From Flavobacteriaceae bacterium (GTDB lineage Bacteria > Bacteroidota > Bacteroidia > Flavobacteriales > Flavobacteriaceae), in the NCBI GenBank assembly GCA_002721275.1, contig PBJZ01000002.1, positions 24,529-69,762 on the forward strand: a DNA stretch of 45,234 nt. The letters are read 5' to 3'. Below are positions 1 to 8,058 of this stretch, piece by piece; the first letter of the stretch is position 1, and each line of letters opens with the position of its first letter. The position numbers were made by a program, and so were the translations under genes. The notes beneath the pieces were generated by a model that searched no databases, had not been told where the DNA came from, and saw only the letters and a program-made list of their open reading frames with translations.

Positions 1-136
1 AACTTCTATAGTATGTATCAACTGATCCTGATGTAATAAACTTTGGTGCTAAATTATTATCTGTTTCTTGAGAGTTTCCAAAGAAAAAACAGGTGAAGAT
101 TAACAAACATTTGATTGTTATTTTTAAGTTTTTCAT
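1..136 (-). CDS. N-terminus of outer-membrane porin/beta-barrel protein (partial, runs off left edge)
   Basis: Minus strand reads MKNLKITIKCLLIFTCFFFGNSQETDNNLAPKFITSGSVDTYYRS: signal peptide, then a 'SGSVDTYYR'-like start typical of Bacteroidota porins next to amt. Not in the ORF track because it is truncated. Confidence 0.65.
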   Translation of the reverse strand, partial: MKNLKITIKCLLIFTCFFFGNSQETDNNLAPKFITSGSVDTYYRS

Positions 137-191
137 TTTAGTATTATTGTTTTTAATTTTAGTATTATTGTTTTTAATTTTAATATTATTG
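135..191. repeat. 21-nt tandem repeat, ~2.7 copies, between amt stop and porin start
   Basis: attttagtattattgttttta at 135-155 and 156-176 (identical), then attttaatattattg at 177-191 (one mismatch). Confidence 0.9.
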
Positions 192-1406
192 AGCGTATGC
201 CTCCATACCATCGTGTTCTGTGATGTCTAGTCCTTTAATTTCATGATCTTTATCAACTCTTAATCCAATTGTCTTTTTAATTGAATAAAAAATTATAAAC
301 GAACATGTTAAGCAAAAGACACCAATAATTACAATTGATTTGAGTTGAATTATAAATTGATCAATACCAGCCATTTGTCCGAATATTCCAACTGCAAGTG
401 TTCCCCAGATACCACATATTAAGTGAACTGTCACAGCTCCAACAGGATCGTCGAGTTTTAATTTATCTATAAAGGTTATTCCCAAGACAATGATAATACC
501 ACCAATTAATCCTATGATGATTGCATCAGTAGGACTCATTTGATCTGCACCGGCAGTAATGCTAACTAAACCACCTAAGACACCATTCATAAACATTGTT
601 AAATCATAGTTTTTATACATTAGATTAGAAAACAGTGCAGAACCAACCCCACCTGCAGCTGCAGCTAAACAAGTTGTAACTAGTGTAAGTGATGTCAGGG
701 TTGGATCAGCTGAGAGAACAGAGCCTCCATTAAATCCAAACCATCCTAACCAAAGTATCAAGACTCCAGCAGCAGCCAGTGGTATATTTGAACCAGGGAT
801 TACTCGTGGATTTCCGTTATCGTCAAACTTGCCAATACGTGCACCTAATAAGTAAATTCCAATTAAGGCACCCCATCCACCCACTGAATGAACCAGAGTT
901 GATCCAGCAAAATCATAGAATCCCATTTGATCAAGAAAACCACCACCCCATTTCCATGCACCAACAATAGGATAAACTAATCCCACGTAAAAAATTGTAA
1001 AGAGCATGAATGAGGTTAATTTGATTCTACCTGCAACTGCTCCTGAAACAATTGTTGCTGCAGTTGCAGCGAACATTCCTTGAAATAGAAAATCTGTCCA
1101 CCAAGTGTAACCCCCATCAGCATATCCAAATCCCATACCTCCTTCAGGTACTGAAATTCCAAAACCAGCAAATTTCAATAAACCCTCTCCGTCCTCAAAT
1201 CCAGGATACATTAGGTTGAATCCCCCAATTGCATATAGTAGTAGTCCAATTGTTATCACAAAAAAATTTTTAAATAAAATATTCACTGTATTTTTTCTTC
1301 TTGTTAACCCTATCTCAAGTAGCGAAAATCCTAAATGCATAAAAAACACAAGAGCTGTGCAAATCATCATCCACACATTATTAACTGTTAAAATTGTTGT
1401 TTCCAT
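186..1406 (-). CDS. amt: Ammonium transporter (Amt/MEP/Rh)
   Basis: Amt motifs: DFAGSTLVHSVGGWGALIG, LGWFGFNGGS, HLICGIWGTLAVGIF; multiple TM segments; adjacent to a P-II gene. Confidence 0.97.
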   Translation of the reverse strand: METTILTVNNVWMMICTALVFFMHLGFSLLEIGLTRRKNTVNILFKNFFVITIGLLLYAIGGFNLMYPGFEDGEGLLKFAGFGISVPEGGMGFGYADGGYTWWTDFLFQGMFAATAATIVSGAVAGRIKLTSFMLFTIFYVGLVYPIVGAWKWGGGFLDQMGFYDFAGSTLVHSVGGWGALIGIYLLGARIGKFDDNGNPRVIPGSNIPLAAAGVLILWLGWFGFNGGSVLSADPTLTSLTLVTTCLAAAAGGVGSALFSNLMYKNYDLTMFMNGVLGGLVSITAGADQMSPTDAIIIGLIGGIIIVLGITFIDKLKLDDPVGAVTVHLICGIWGTLAVGIFGQMAGIDQFIIQLKSIVIIGVFCLTCSFIIFYSIKKTIGLRVDKDHEIKGLDITEHDGMEAYAQ

Positions 1407-1423
1407 TATTATTTGATATTATA

Positions 1424-1762
1424 TTAATTTAATGATCCTTTACCTTTTTCGCCTGTTCTAATTCTATATGCATCTTCTACTGGAAGAATAAAAATTTTCC
1501 CATCTCCGATATTTTCAGTTGCAGCTGACTTTAAAATTGCCTCAATAGTCGGTTGGACAAAATTGTCATTCACAACTATTGATAGAAATCTTCTTTGTAT
1601 TTCTGAAGTACTATATGATATTCCTCTGTAGACATGTCCTTCTTTTTCATTACCAACTCCAGTGACGTCCCAATAGCTAAAAAAATTTACTTCTACATCA
1701 TGTAGAGCTTTTTTTACATCTGTGAATTTTGATTTGCGAATAATAGCTTCAATTTTTTTCAT
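1424..1762 (-). CDS. glnK: Nitrogen regulatory protein P-II
   Basis: 112 aa, MKKIEAIIRKSKFTDVKKAL, T-loop with VYRG, C-terminal GDGKIFILPVEDAYRIRTGEKG. Confidence 0.95.
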   Translation of the reverse strand: MKKIEAIIRKSKFTDVKKALHDVEVNFFSYWDVTGVGNEKEGHVYRGISYSTSEIQRRFLSIVVNDNFVQPTIEAILKSAATENIGDGKIFILPVEDAYRIRTGEKGKGSLN

Positions 1763-1945
1763 TTTTATTTTAATTTGAGATCAAAATTATTTTAATTAAT
1801 ATTTTCTTTTTGAAAGAATTTTAAAAAAAAAAATATTTTTGGGGATATGGTAATTATGTATGCTATTTTTTTATGAATTTCACAAAATTAATATCTTTTA
1901 TTTATAAAAAATTTAATAAAATATTAAATTCAATGAATAATTATT

Positions 1946-2323
1946 CTAAAATAAGCTTTGGCATAATAAATATCCTAATCTAACCATAATTAGTCCAATA
2001 ATTATGCTCGAAGTGATATATGAGATCAATAAAATCCAATTTTGATGTTTTATCATAACAAAGGCTTCATGACTAAATGTTGAAAAAGTTGTAAGTCCTC
2101 CGCATATGCCAAAAACACCAAAAATAATCCAATCGGAGCGAAAGTTTTTTAAAAGTATATTTGTCACAAAACCAATAATAAAACAACCTACTATATTGAC
2201 TATAAAAGTTCCCCACGGAAATACATTACCAACCGAATTGAATAACTTTCCAGCAAGATATCTCAACATTGACCCTATACCTCCTCCCAAAAAAACAAGT
2301 AAAAGATTCTTAAATGTATTCAT
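1946..2323 (-). CDS. crcB: Fluoride ion channel CrcB/Fluc
   Basis: GGGIGSMLRYLAG, PWGTFIVNIVGCFIIGF, GICGGLTTFSTFSHE. Start set to ATG at 2323-2321 (MNTFKNLL), which makes an ATGA overlap with the upstream stop. Confidence 0.93.
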   Translation of the reverse strand: MNTFKNLLLVFLGGGIGSMLRYLAGKLFNSVGNVFPWGTFIVNIVGCFIIGFVTNILLKNFRSDWIIFGVFGICGGLTTFSTFSHEAFVMIKHQNWILLISYITSSIIIGLIMVRLGYLLCQSLF

Positions 2324-2925
2324 CTTATTGGATAATAAATTCCAGTAATCCATTCAGTTGAATCTACAGTTTCAGTTGGTCCATACCAAAGAACTTCGAA
2401 TGGAGCATTAAAAATTTTTTTATTTTCCTTAAGTAATTTATTATCCAATATTTCCCATGCTTGATCTCTATTTATCATATGTCCATTATAAGACAACCCA
2501 ATAACGTCTTGCTTTGGAAAGTAATTGCATACCATTTTTGGGTATAAATTTAGTTTTGGACAGTCTGTAACAGGAATAGCTATAATAGATTGAATTTTTT
2601 TTTCTGTTCTTAATGTGTAAATAACAAATCTATTACCATTTTTAGATAATCTATTTTGAGTGATGAATTTCTCAAGATTTTTAAATTCAATATTTTTTAT
2701 TTTATCGAAATTTTTTTTTGATGATGATAAAATTTTACCTAAATAAAACCCACCTTCGTGAATTTGTTTTCCATGATATTCATATTGATTGTATGACAAA
2801 TCATTTATTATTAGAATTATTGATACAAAAACTATAAAAAACAATATTAATTTATATTTCTTCAATTTTTTACGAGTTAATTCTGCGTATATTTTTTTAT
2901 TAAAAATAATGAGATGGTAAGACAA
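2320..2925 (-). CDS. Membrane-anchored protein with possible GyrI-like/effector-binding domain
   Basis: One N-terminal TM helix, then a domain ending FNAPFEVLWYGPTETVDSTEWITGIYYPI, reminiscent of GyrI-like folds. The true start may be internal because the 5' end overlaps the preceding ORF. Confidence 0.5.
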   Translation of the reverse strand: MSYHLIIFNKKIYAELTRKKLKKYKLILFFIVFVSIILIINDLSYNQYEYHGKQIHEGGFYLGKILSSSKKNFDKIKNIEFKNLEKFITQNRLSKNGNRFVIYTLRTEKKIQSIIAIPVTDCPKLNLYPKMVCNYFPKQDVIGLSYNGHMINRDQAWEILDNKLLKENKKIFNAPFEVLWYGPTETVDSTEWITGIYYPIR

Positions 2926-3065
2926 ATCATAAAAAGAATAATCTTAAAACTTCCTTTGAAATATTCTTTTTGATTTTTTCTATCTTGTGCATAAGAATAA
3001 ACTAGTATTAGTGTAAATATTATTACGAATGCTAATGCGAAAACAAGTTGTCCTGAAGTAAACAT
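2877..3065 (-). CDS. Small two-TM membrane protein, unknown function
   Basis: 62 aa, two hydrophobic segments (LVFALAFVIIFTLILVYSY; IILFMICLTISLFLI); same strand as and overlapping the following gene. Confidence 0.6.
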   Translation of the reverse strand: MFTSGQLVFALAFVIIFTLILVYSYAQDRKNQKEYFKGSFKIILFMICLTISLFLIKKYTQN

Positions 3066-3126
3066 TATTTTTTAATTTAAAATTAATTAAACCATAAGTA
3101 AATTAACCTATAATCTAACATAAATA

Positions 3127-3525
3127 ATGATCGAAAAACCAATAAATTTTGTAAAAGTATTTCATAAGGCATTTAATATTGATATGTCAGACACTCCCAC
3201 GGTAAAAGTTCCAAGGGATATAATTAAACTGAGACACAAATTAATGTATGAGGAGAACAAAGAGTATTATGAAGCTGCTATGAATAACGATTTAATTGAA
3301 GTTGCAGATGCTTTGGGTGATATGTTATATATTCTATGTGGTACAATTATAACTCACGGTATGCAACATAAGATAGAGGAGGTTTTTGATGCCATACAGG
3401 AAAGTAATATGAGCAAACTAGATATAAATGGTAAACCTATTTATCGCGAAGATGGAAAAGTATTGAAAGGACCCAATTATTTCAAACCTAATATTAAAGA
3501 TATACTGAAAGATTATAATAATTAA
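3127..3525 (+). CDS. MazG/PRA-PH-like nucleotide pyrophosphohydrolase
   Basis: VKVFHKAF, EENKEYYEA ... EVADALGDMLYILCGTI resembles the EExxE...ExxD motif of the all-alpha NTP pyrophosphatase superfamily. Confidence 0.8.
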   Translation: MIEKPINFVKVFHKAFNIDMSDTPTVKVPRDIIKLRHKLMYEENKEYYEAAMNNDLIEVADALGDMLYILCGTIITHGMQHKIEEVFDAIQESNMSKLDINGKPIYREDGKVLKGPNYFKPNIKDILKDYNN

Positions 3526-4568
3526 ACTTCACTTCTCCAACCAAACTTATCATCCGATCTGTTGTATTGAATGTCGGTTATAATTTTTTTTATTTTTTCT
3601 GCGTAAGATTCTTTTACTGGTTTAATATCATAATCAATATTTTTATAACCAAAACCTGAAATTGAGAGAATCACAACCGCAGTTCCAGCTCCGAAAATTT
3701 CTTTTAAAGATTTATTTTTTACTGCTGCAACTAATTCATCCACAGTAAAAGGCCTGACCTCAACATCTATTCCAATATCTTTAGCTATTTGTATCACACT
3801 TTTTCTCGTTATTCCATCAAGAATCCTATCATTTGTGGGAGCAGTGATTAATTTATTTTCTATTCTAAAAAAAATATTCATTGTTCCAGCTTCTTCAATA
3901 AATTTGTGTTCATTTGAGTCAGTCCAAATTATTTGATGATACCCCTTATTTTGAGCTATTGAAGTAGGGTAAAAAGAACTGCCATAATTCCCTGCAGCTT
4001 TTGCAAATCCTACTCCACCACTTGAAGCTCTACTATATTTCTCAGAAATTAAAACGTTGAATTTGGATTCATTATAATAAGATTTAGCAGGTGAACAAAT
4101 GATTATGAACTTGTATTCACTTGAGGGCGAAGCTTGAACTGTAGCCTGACTTGCGAAAACGAAAGGTCTTATGTAAAGTGAGTTTCCATTTCCTGGTTTA
4201 ACCCAGTCAGAGTCAATTGAAACTAATTTTTTTAAACCGTTCATAAAAATATCTTTAGGAATTTCAGGAATTTTCATTCTTTTACAAGATTTATTCAATC
4301 TTTCGAAATTATCCTCAGGTCTAAATAACCATACCTTATTATTATGGTCTTTGTATGCTTTCATGCCTTCAAAAATTGCTTGACCATAATGAAGTGCACT
4401 TGTGGATGGGTCAATTGAGATATTTTGATAGGGAATAATTTTTGGATCAACCCAGTTGCCATCCAAAAAATCACAAATGAACATATGATCAGTAAAAGTT
4501 TCTCCAAAGGATAAATTTTCAAAGTCTACCTTGTTAAATTTTGGATTATCATTTTTTATAATTTCCAC
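3522..4568 (-). CDS. ilvE: Branched-chain amino acid aminotransferase
   Basis: QAIFEGMKAYKD, FGFAKAAGNYGSS-type segment, EEAGTMNIFF, GITRKSVIQIA; ~350 aa. Confidence 0.95.
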   Translation of the reverse strand: MEIIKNDNPKFNKVDFENLSFGETFTDHMFICDFLDGNWVDPKIIPYQNISIDPSTSALHYGQAIFEGMKAYKDHNNKVWLFRPEDNFERLNKSCKRMKIPEIPKDIFMNGLKKLVSIDSDWVKPGNGNSLYIRPFVFASQATVQASPSSEYKFIIICSPAKSYYNESKFNVLISEKYSRASSGGVGFAKAAGNYGSSFYPTSIAQNKGYHQIIWTDSNEHKFIEEAGTMNIFFRIENKLITAPTNDRILDGITRKSVIQIAKDIGIDVEVRPFTVDELVAAVKNKSLKEIFGAGTAVVILSISGFGYKNIDYDIKPVKESYAEKIKKIITDIQYNRSDDKFGWRSEV

Positions 4569-4687
4569 AACTAAATTTTTTGATAAATAAAATAAAAGTA
4601 ATTTATTTTAGATCATAATTATTATTTTTTTTTTCTAAAAATTAAAAATATGCATAGAAAATGGTGTAAAATCATTTTCTTTATTAA

Positions 4688-5341
4688 ATGAAAGAGAAAA
4701 TAATTACTGCTGATGGAAGCTTTTCTTACTATGATTCGACAATTAATGAATGTTATCATTCAAAAAACGGGGCTTATTCAGAATCAACTCATGTTTATAT
4801 AAATAACGGACTTAATTATTGGTTTGAAAAGAACAAAAAAAAAATATGCAGAATATTCGAATTAGGATACGGAACTGGTTTAAATGCACTTTTAGCGAAG
4901 AGATATGCTGAAAAAAATAAGTTGAAAGTTGTTTATCATACAATTGATAAATTTCCTCTCACTGCAAACCAAATTGAAGTAATTAAACCAAGAAAACTAT
5001 CAACTAGTGATAATTTTGTTTATTCAGCTGCATGGGACTCTGAATTTAGTTTAACTTCTTTTTTTTCAATTCATAAAATTCATGCTGATTTTTTTATATA
5101 TCAATTTGATAATACTTATGATATATTTTTTTATGATGCATTTGCATTTCATGCTCAACCACAAATATGGAAAAAAAATATATTAAAAAAATCAATTGAT
5201 GTTCTGAATAATAATGGTGTTTGGGTAACATATTGTTCAAAGGGAATTGTTAGAAGAGCAGTCGAATCCTTTGATGTTAAAGTAGAAAAAATTCCTGGCT
5301 TTTCTCGAAAAAGAGAAATGTTAAGAGCATTAAAAAAATAA
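4688..5341 (+). CDS. mnmD: tRNA U34 methyltransferase domain protein (MnmC/MnmD-like)
   Basis: ITADGSFSYYDSTINECYHSKNGAYSES, ELGYGTGLNALLA, YDIFFYDAFAFHAQPQIW, GIVRRA. No oxidase domain, so the stand-alone form. Confidence 0.88.
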   Translation: MKEKIITADGSFSYYDSTINECYHSKNGAYSESTHVYINNGLNYWFEKNKKKICRIFELGYGTGLNALLAKRYAEKNKLKVVYHTIDKFPLTANQIEVIKPRKLSTSDNFVYSAAWDSEFSLTSFFSIHKIHADFFIYQFDNTYDIFFYDAFAFHAQPQIWKKNILKKSIDVLNNNGVWVTYCSKGIVRRAVESFDVKVEKIPGFSRKREMLRALKK

Positions 5342-5360
5342 TCTATTATTTTTGATTGAA

Positions 5361-6266
5361 ATGAAAATTCTTGTTACTGGAGCCACTGGCTTAATTGGAA
5401 AAGTTATTATTAGAAAAGCATTAAAGAAAGGTTATAAAGTTAATTTTCTTACATCTGAAAAATCGAAAATAAATTCTATTCCTGGGGGTGAAGGTTATTA
5501 TTGGAAGCCCATCAAAGGTATTATAGATTTAAATGCTTTTAAAGGTGTGACGCACCTAATTAATCTAGCTGGAGAATCTATATCAGGTAGATGGACAAGT
5601 AGATATAAAAATCAAATTATAGAAAGTAGAGTTTTATCAGCTAATTTAATATCTAATGCTTTAATTGATCTTCAAATCAATCTAAAAGGCATAATATCTG
5701 CATCGGCTATTGGATATTATTCTGATAGCAATAAATTATTCGATGAATCTGATTTATGTGTACCAGAAACTTTCCTTCAAAAAGTTGTTGAAAAATGGGA
5801 AAATTCCATCTCAGAACTTGAAATTTATACTCAAAATTTATCCATTGTTAGAATTGGGCTTGTGATTTCAGATATGGGTGGAATTTTATCCAAGATCGCT
5901 CCTCCAATAAAATTTTGTTTAGGTTCAGCTTTTGGGAGTGGAAAACAATGGCAATCATGGATTCATATTGATGATATATGTGAAATTTTTCTGCATATAA
6001 TTGAAAATAATATTAAGGGTGTAATAAATGGTGTAGCACCTAATCCAATAACTCAAAATGAATTGATTAAGTACCTGGCTGACTTTCTAGATAAACCGCT
6101 GATTTTTCCAAATGTTCCTAAGCTTTTGATTAAACTTCTTTTGAGTGAGAGAAGTGAGTTGTTATTAAGCAGTCATAAAGTTAGCTCAAAAAAAATTGAA
6201 CGAACTGGATACAAATTCAGGTATCCTCTATTTAAAAATGCAATAGATAATTTTAAAGTTAAATAA
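5361..6266 (+). CDS. TIGR01777-family NAD-dependent epimerase (SDR39U1-like)
   Basis: MKILVTGATGLIGKVI, LINLAGESISGRWTSRYKNQIIESRV, SASAIGYYSD, GKQWQSWIHIDD. Start moved from TTG 5352 to ATG 5361. Confidence 0.9.
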   Translation: MKILVTGATGLIGKVIIRKALKKGYKVNFLTSEKSKINSIPGGEGYYWKPIKGIIDLNAFKGVTHLINLAGESISGRWTSRYKNQIIESRVLSANLISNALIDLQINLKGIISASAIGYYSDSNKLFDESDLCVPETFLQKVVEKWENSISELEIYTQNLSIVRIGLVISDMGGILSKIAPPIKFCLGSAFGSGKQWQSWIHIDDICEIFLHIIENNIKGVINGVAPNPITQNELIKYLADFLDKPLIFPNVPKLLIKLLLSERSELLLSSHKVSSKKIERTGYKFRYPLFKNAIDNFKVK

Positions 6267-6267
6267 G

Positions 6268-6306
6268 TGACATTATGGCACTAATAAAAGAATGGCAGAA
6301 CCTTTG
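6268..6306 (+). promoter_or_regulatory. Candidate chaperone-gene regulatory element upstream of grpE
   Basis: TGACATTATGGCACTAATAAAAGAATGGCAGAACCTTTG aligns ungapped with 38278-38316 upstream of dnaK (26/39 identical). Confidence 0.5.
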
Positions 6307-6329
6307 TTGTATTATAATAAAAATCAATC

Positions 6330-6863
6330 ATGTCTAAATCATCCAAAGACAAACCAAAAACAAGTAAGATTCCCAAAAAAAACTTGAAAAAAGTTAGTAA
6401 GACAGATCAATCTGCCAACTTAAAAAAAATAAATGAAGAGTTAGCAGATGAAAAAGAAAAGTTTTTACGTTTGTTTGCTGAATTTGAAAATTATAAAAAA
6501 CGTACGACTAAAGAACGCATTGATTTATTCAAATCTGCAAATCATGAGTTAATGTCAGCTTTGATTCCTGTAATAGATGACTTCGATAGGGCGAAAAACC
6601 AAATAAAAAAAACAGATGATTCAGATAATATCCAAGGTCTTTATTTAATATTTAACAAAATGAGAGAAATTCTCAAATCCAATGGCCTTTCTGAAGTTGA
6701 GGTTTCAATTAATGATATTTTCGACTCAGAAATACACGAGGCAATTACCCAAATACAATCAAAAAACAAAAAGCAAATTGGAAGAATCATAGATGTCGTT
6801 GAAAAGGGATATAAACTGGGAGAAAAAATAATTAGATATCCCAAGGTCGTAGTAGGTAAATAA
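6330..6863 (+). CDS. grpE: Nucleotide exchange factor GrpE
   Basis: EKFLRLFAEFENYKKRTTKERIDL, VIDDFDRA, HEAITQIQS, RIIDVVEKGYKLGEKIIRYPKVVVGK. Confidence 0.96.
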   Translation: MSKSSKDKPKTSKIPKKNLKKVSKTDQSANLKKINEELADEKEKFLRLFAEFENYKKRTTKERIDLFKSANHELMSALIPVIDDFDRAKNQIKKTDDSDNIQGLYLIFNKMREILKSNGLSEVEVSINDIFDSEIHEAITQIQSKNKKQIGRIIDVVEKGYKLGEKIIRYPKVVVGK

Positions 6864-6869
6864 AATATC

Positions 6870-7982
6870 ATGAAAGAAGATTTTTATGACATATTAGGAA
6901 TTTCCAAAGGTGCTTCAGCCGATGAGATAAAAAAAGCTTACAGAAAGACGGCCATTAAGTACCATCCTGACAAAAATCCGGGAGATAAAGATGCAGAAGC
7001 AAATTTTAAAAAGGCCGCTGAAGCATATGAAATCCTTGGTAATCCTCAAAATAAATCAAAATACGATCAATATGGACATGCCGCATTTGAAAATGGTGGT
7101 TTTGGATCTGGATCTGGAATGAACATGGACGATATATTTAGCCAGTTCGGTGATATTTTTGGTGGAGCATTTGGTGGTTTTGGTGGAGGTGGATTTGGGC
7201 AACAGAGATCTACTCAAAGAAGAGGCAGTAATTTAAGAATAAAGGTTTCTCTCTCATTGGAAGAAATATTATCAGGAGTCGACAAAAAAGTCAAGGTTAA
7301 AAGAAAAGTACAAGCGCCTGGTATAGAATATTCTAATTGCGCTAACTGTAATGGTACAGGTCAAGTTACCAGAATAACAAATACCATATTGGGTAGAATG
7401 CAAGCCTCATCTCCATGTAACACCTGTGCGGGCTCAGGACAAACTATTTCAAACAGACCGCCTGGATCCGACTCACAAGGTATGATTCAAGAGGAAGAAA
7501 CAGTATCAATACAAATTCCTGCTGGAGTTGAAGAAGGAATGCAATTGAAGGTTACAGGCAAAGGAAATGCTGCTTTATCAAATGGAGTTTCAGGGGATTT
7601 ATTGGTACTAATTAGTGAACGCCCACATGAAAATTTTATCAGGGAGGGCCAGCATCTCCATTTAGATGTTTATGTCAGTATATCTGAGGCAGTATTAGGG
7701 ATATCAAAAGACATACAACTTTTAAATGGTAAAGTAAGGATTAAGTTGGACTCAGGAATTCAGTCTGGTAAAACATTGAGATTGAGAGGAAAAGGTCTTC
7801 CCGACATTAATGGATACTCAACAGGTGACCTTTTAGTCCATATTAATGTTTGGACACCCAAAGTACTTAGTAGAGAACAAAAAAAATTTTTTCAAAGTAT
7901 GATTGATGACGATAATTTTGAGCCAAAACCAGATAAGTCAGATAAATCTTTTTTTGAAAAGGTGAAAGATATGTTTTCATAG
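6870..7982 (+). CDS. dnaJ: Chaperone DnaJ with reduced zinc-finger domain
   Basis: J domain with HPDKNPGD, G/F-rich linker, two CxxCxGxG-type motifs (CANCNGTG, CNTCAGSG), C-terminal substrate-binding domains. Confidence 0.96.
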   Translation: MKEDFYDILGISKGASADEIKKAYRKTAIKYHPDKNPGDKDAEANFKKAAEAYEILGNPQNKSKYDQYGHAAFENGGFGSGSGMNMDDIFSQFGDIFGGAFGGFGGGGFGQQRSTQRRGSNLRIKVSLSLEEILSGVDKKVKVKRKVQAPGIEYSNCANCNGTGQVTRITNTILGRMQASSPCNTCAGSGQTISNRPPGSDSQGMIQEEETVSIQIPAGVEEGMQLKVTGKGNAALSNGVSGDLLVLISERPHENFIREGQHLHLDVYVSISEAVLGISKDIQLLNGKVRIKLDSGIQSGKTLRLRGKGLPDINGYSTGDLLVHINVWTPKVLSREQKKFFQSMIDDDNFEPKPDKSDKSFFEKVKDMFS

Positions 7983-8058
7983 ATTTTCAAATCATTATAC
8001 TTTCATAAATTTTTTTAAAATTATCTTGAGTTTTAGTTTTGTTTTTGTATAATAGTCT

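Noticed and set aside
779-970. Plus-strand ORF inside amt, and similar antisense ORFs (e.g. 1216-1416, 2106-2348, 6641-6871, 17788-18060, 18992-19207, 20766-21002, 24867-25115, 30740-30952, 33137-33400, 39370-39618)
   Set aside because: Fully antisense to strongly supported genes, with low-complexity or unrecognisable translations; treated as spurious.
1763-1945. glnK promoter or nitrogen-regulator site
   Set aside because: CAAAATTA (reverse of TAATTTTG) occurs twice, but neither copy has a correctly spaced -33 TTG, and no sigma54 site was found.
2320-2480. Fluoride riboswitch upstream of crcB
   Set aside because: crcB is preceded directly by coding sequence with an ATGA overlap, and no recognisable crcB riboswitch motif is visible; only the inverted repeat is reported.
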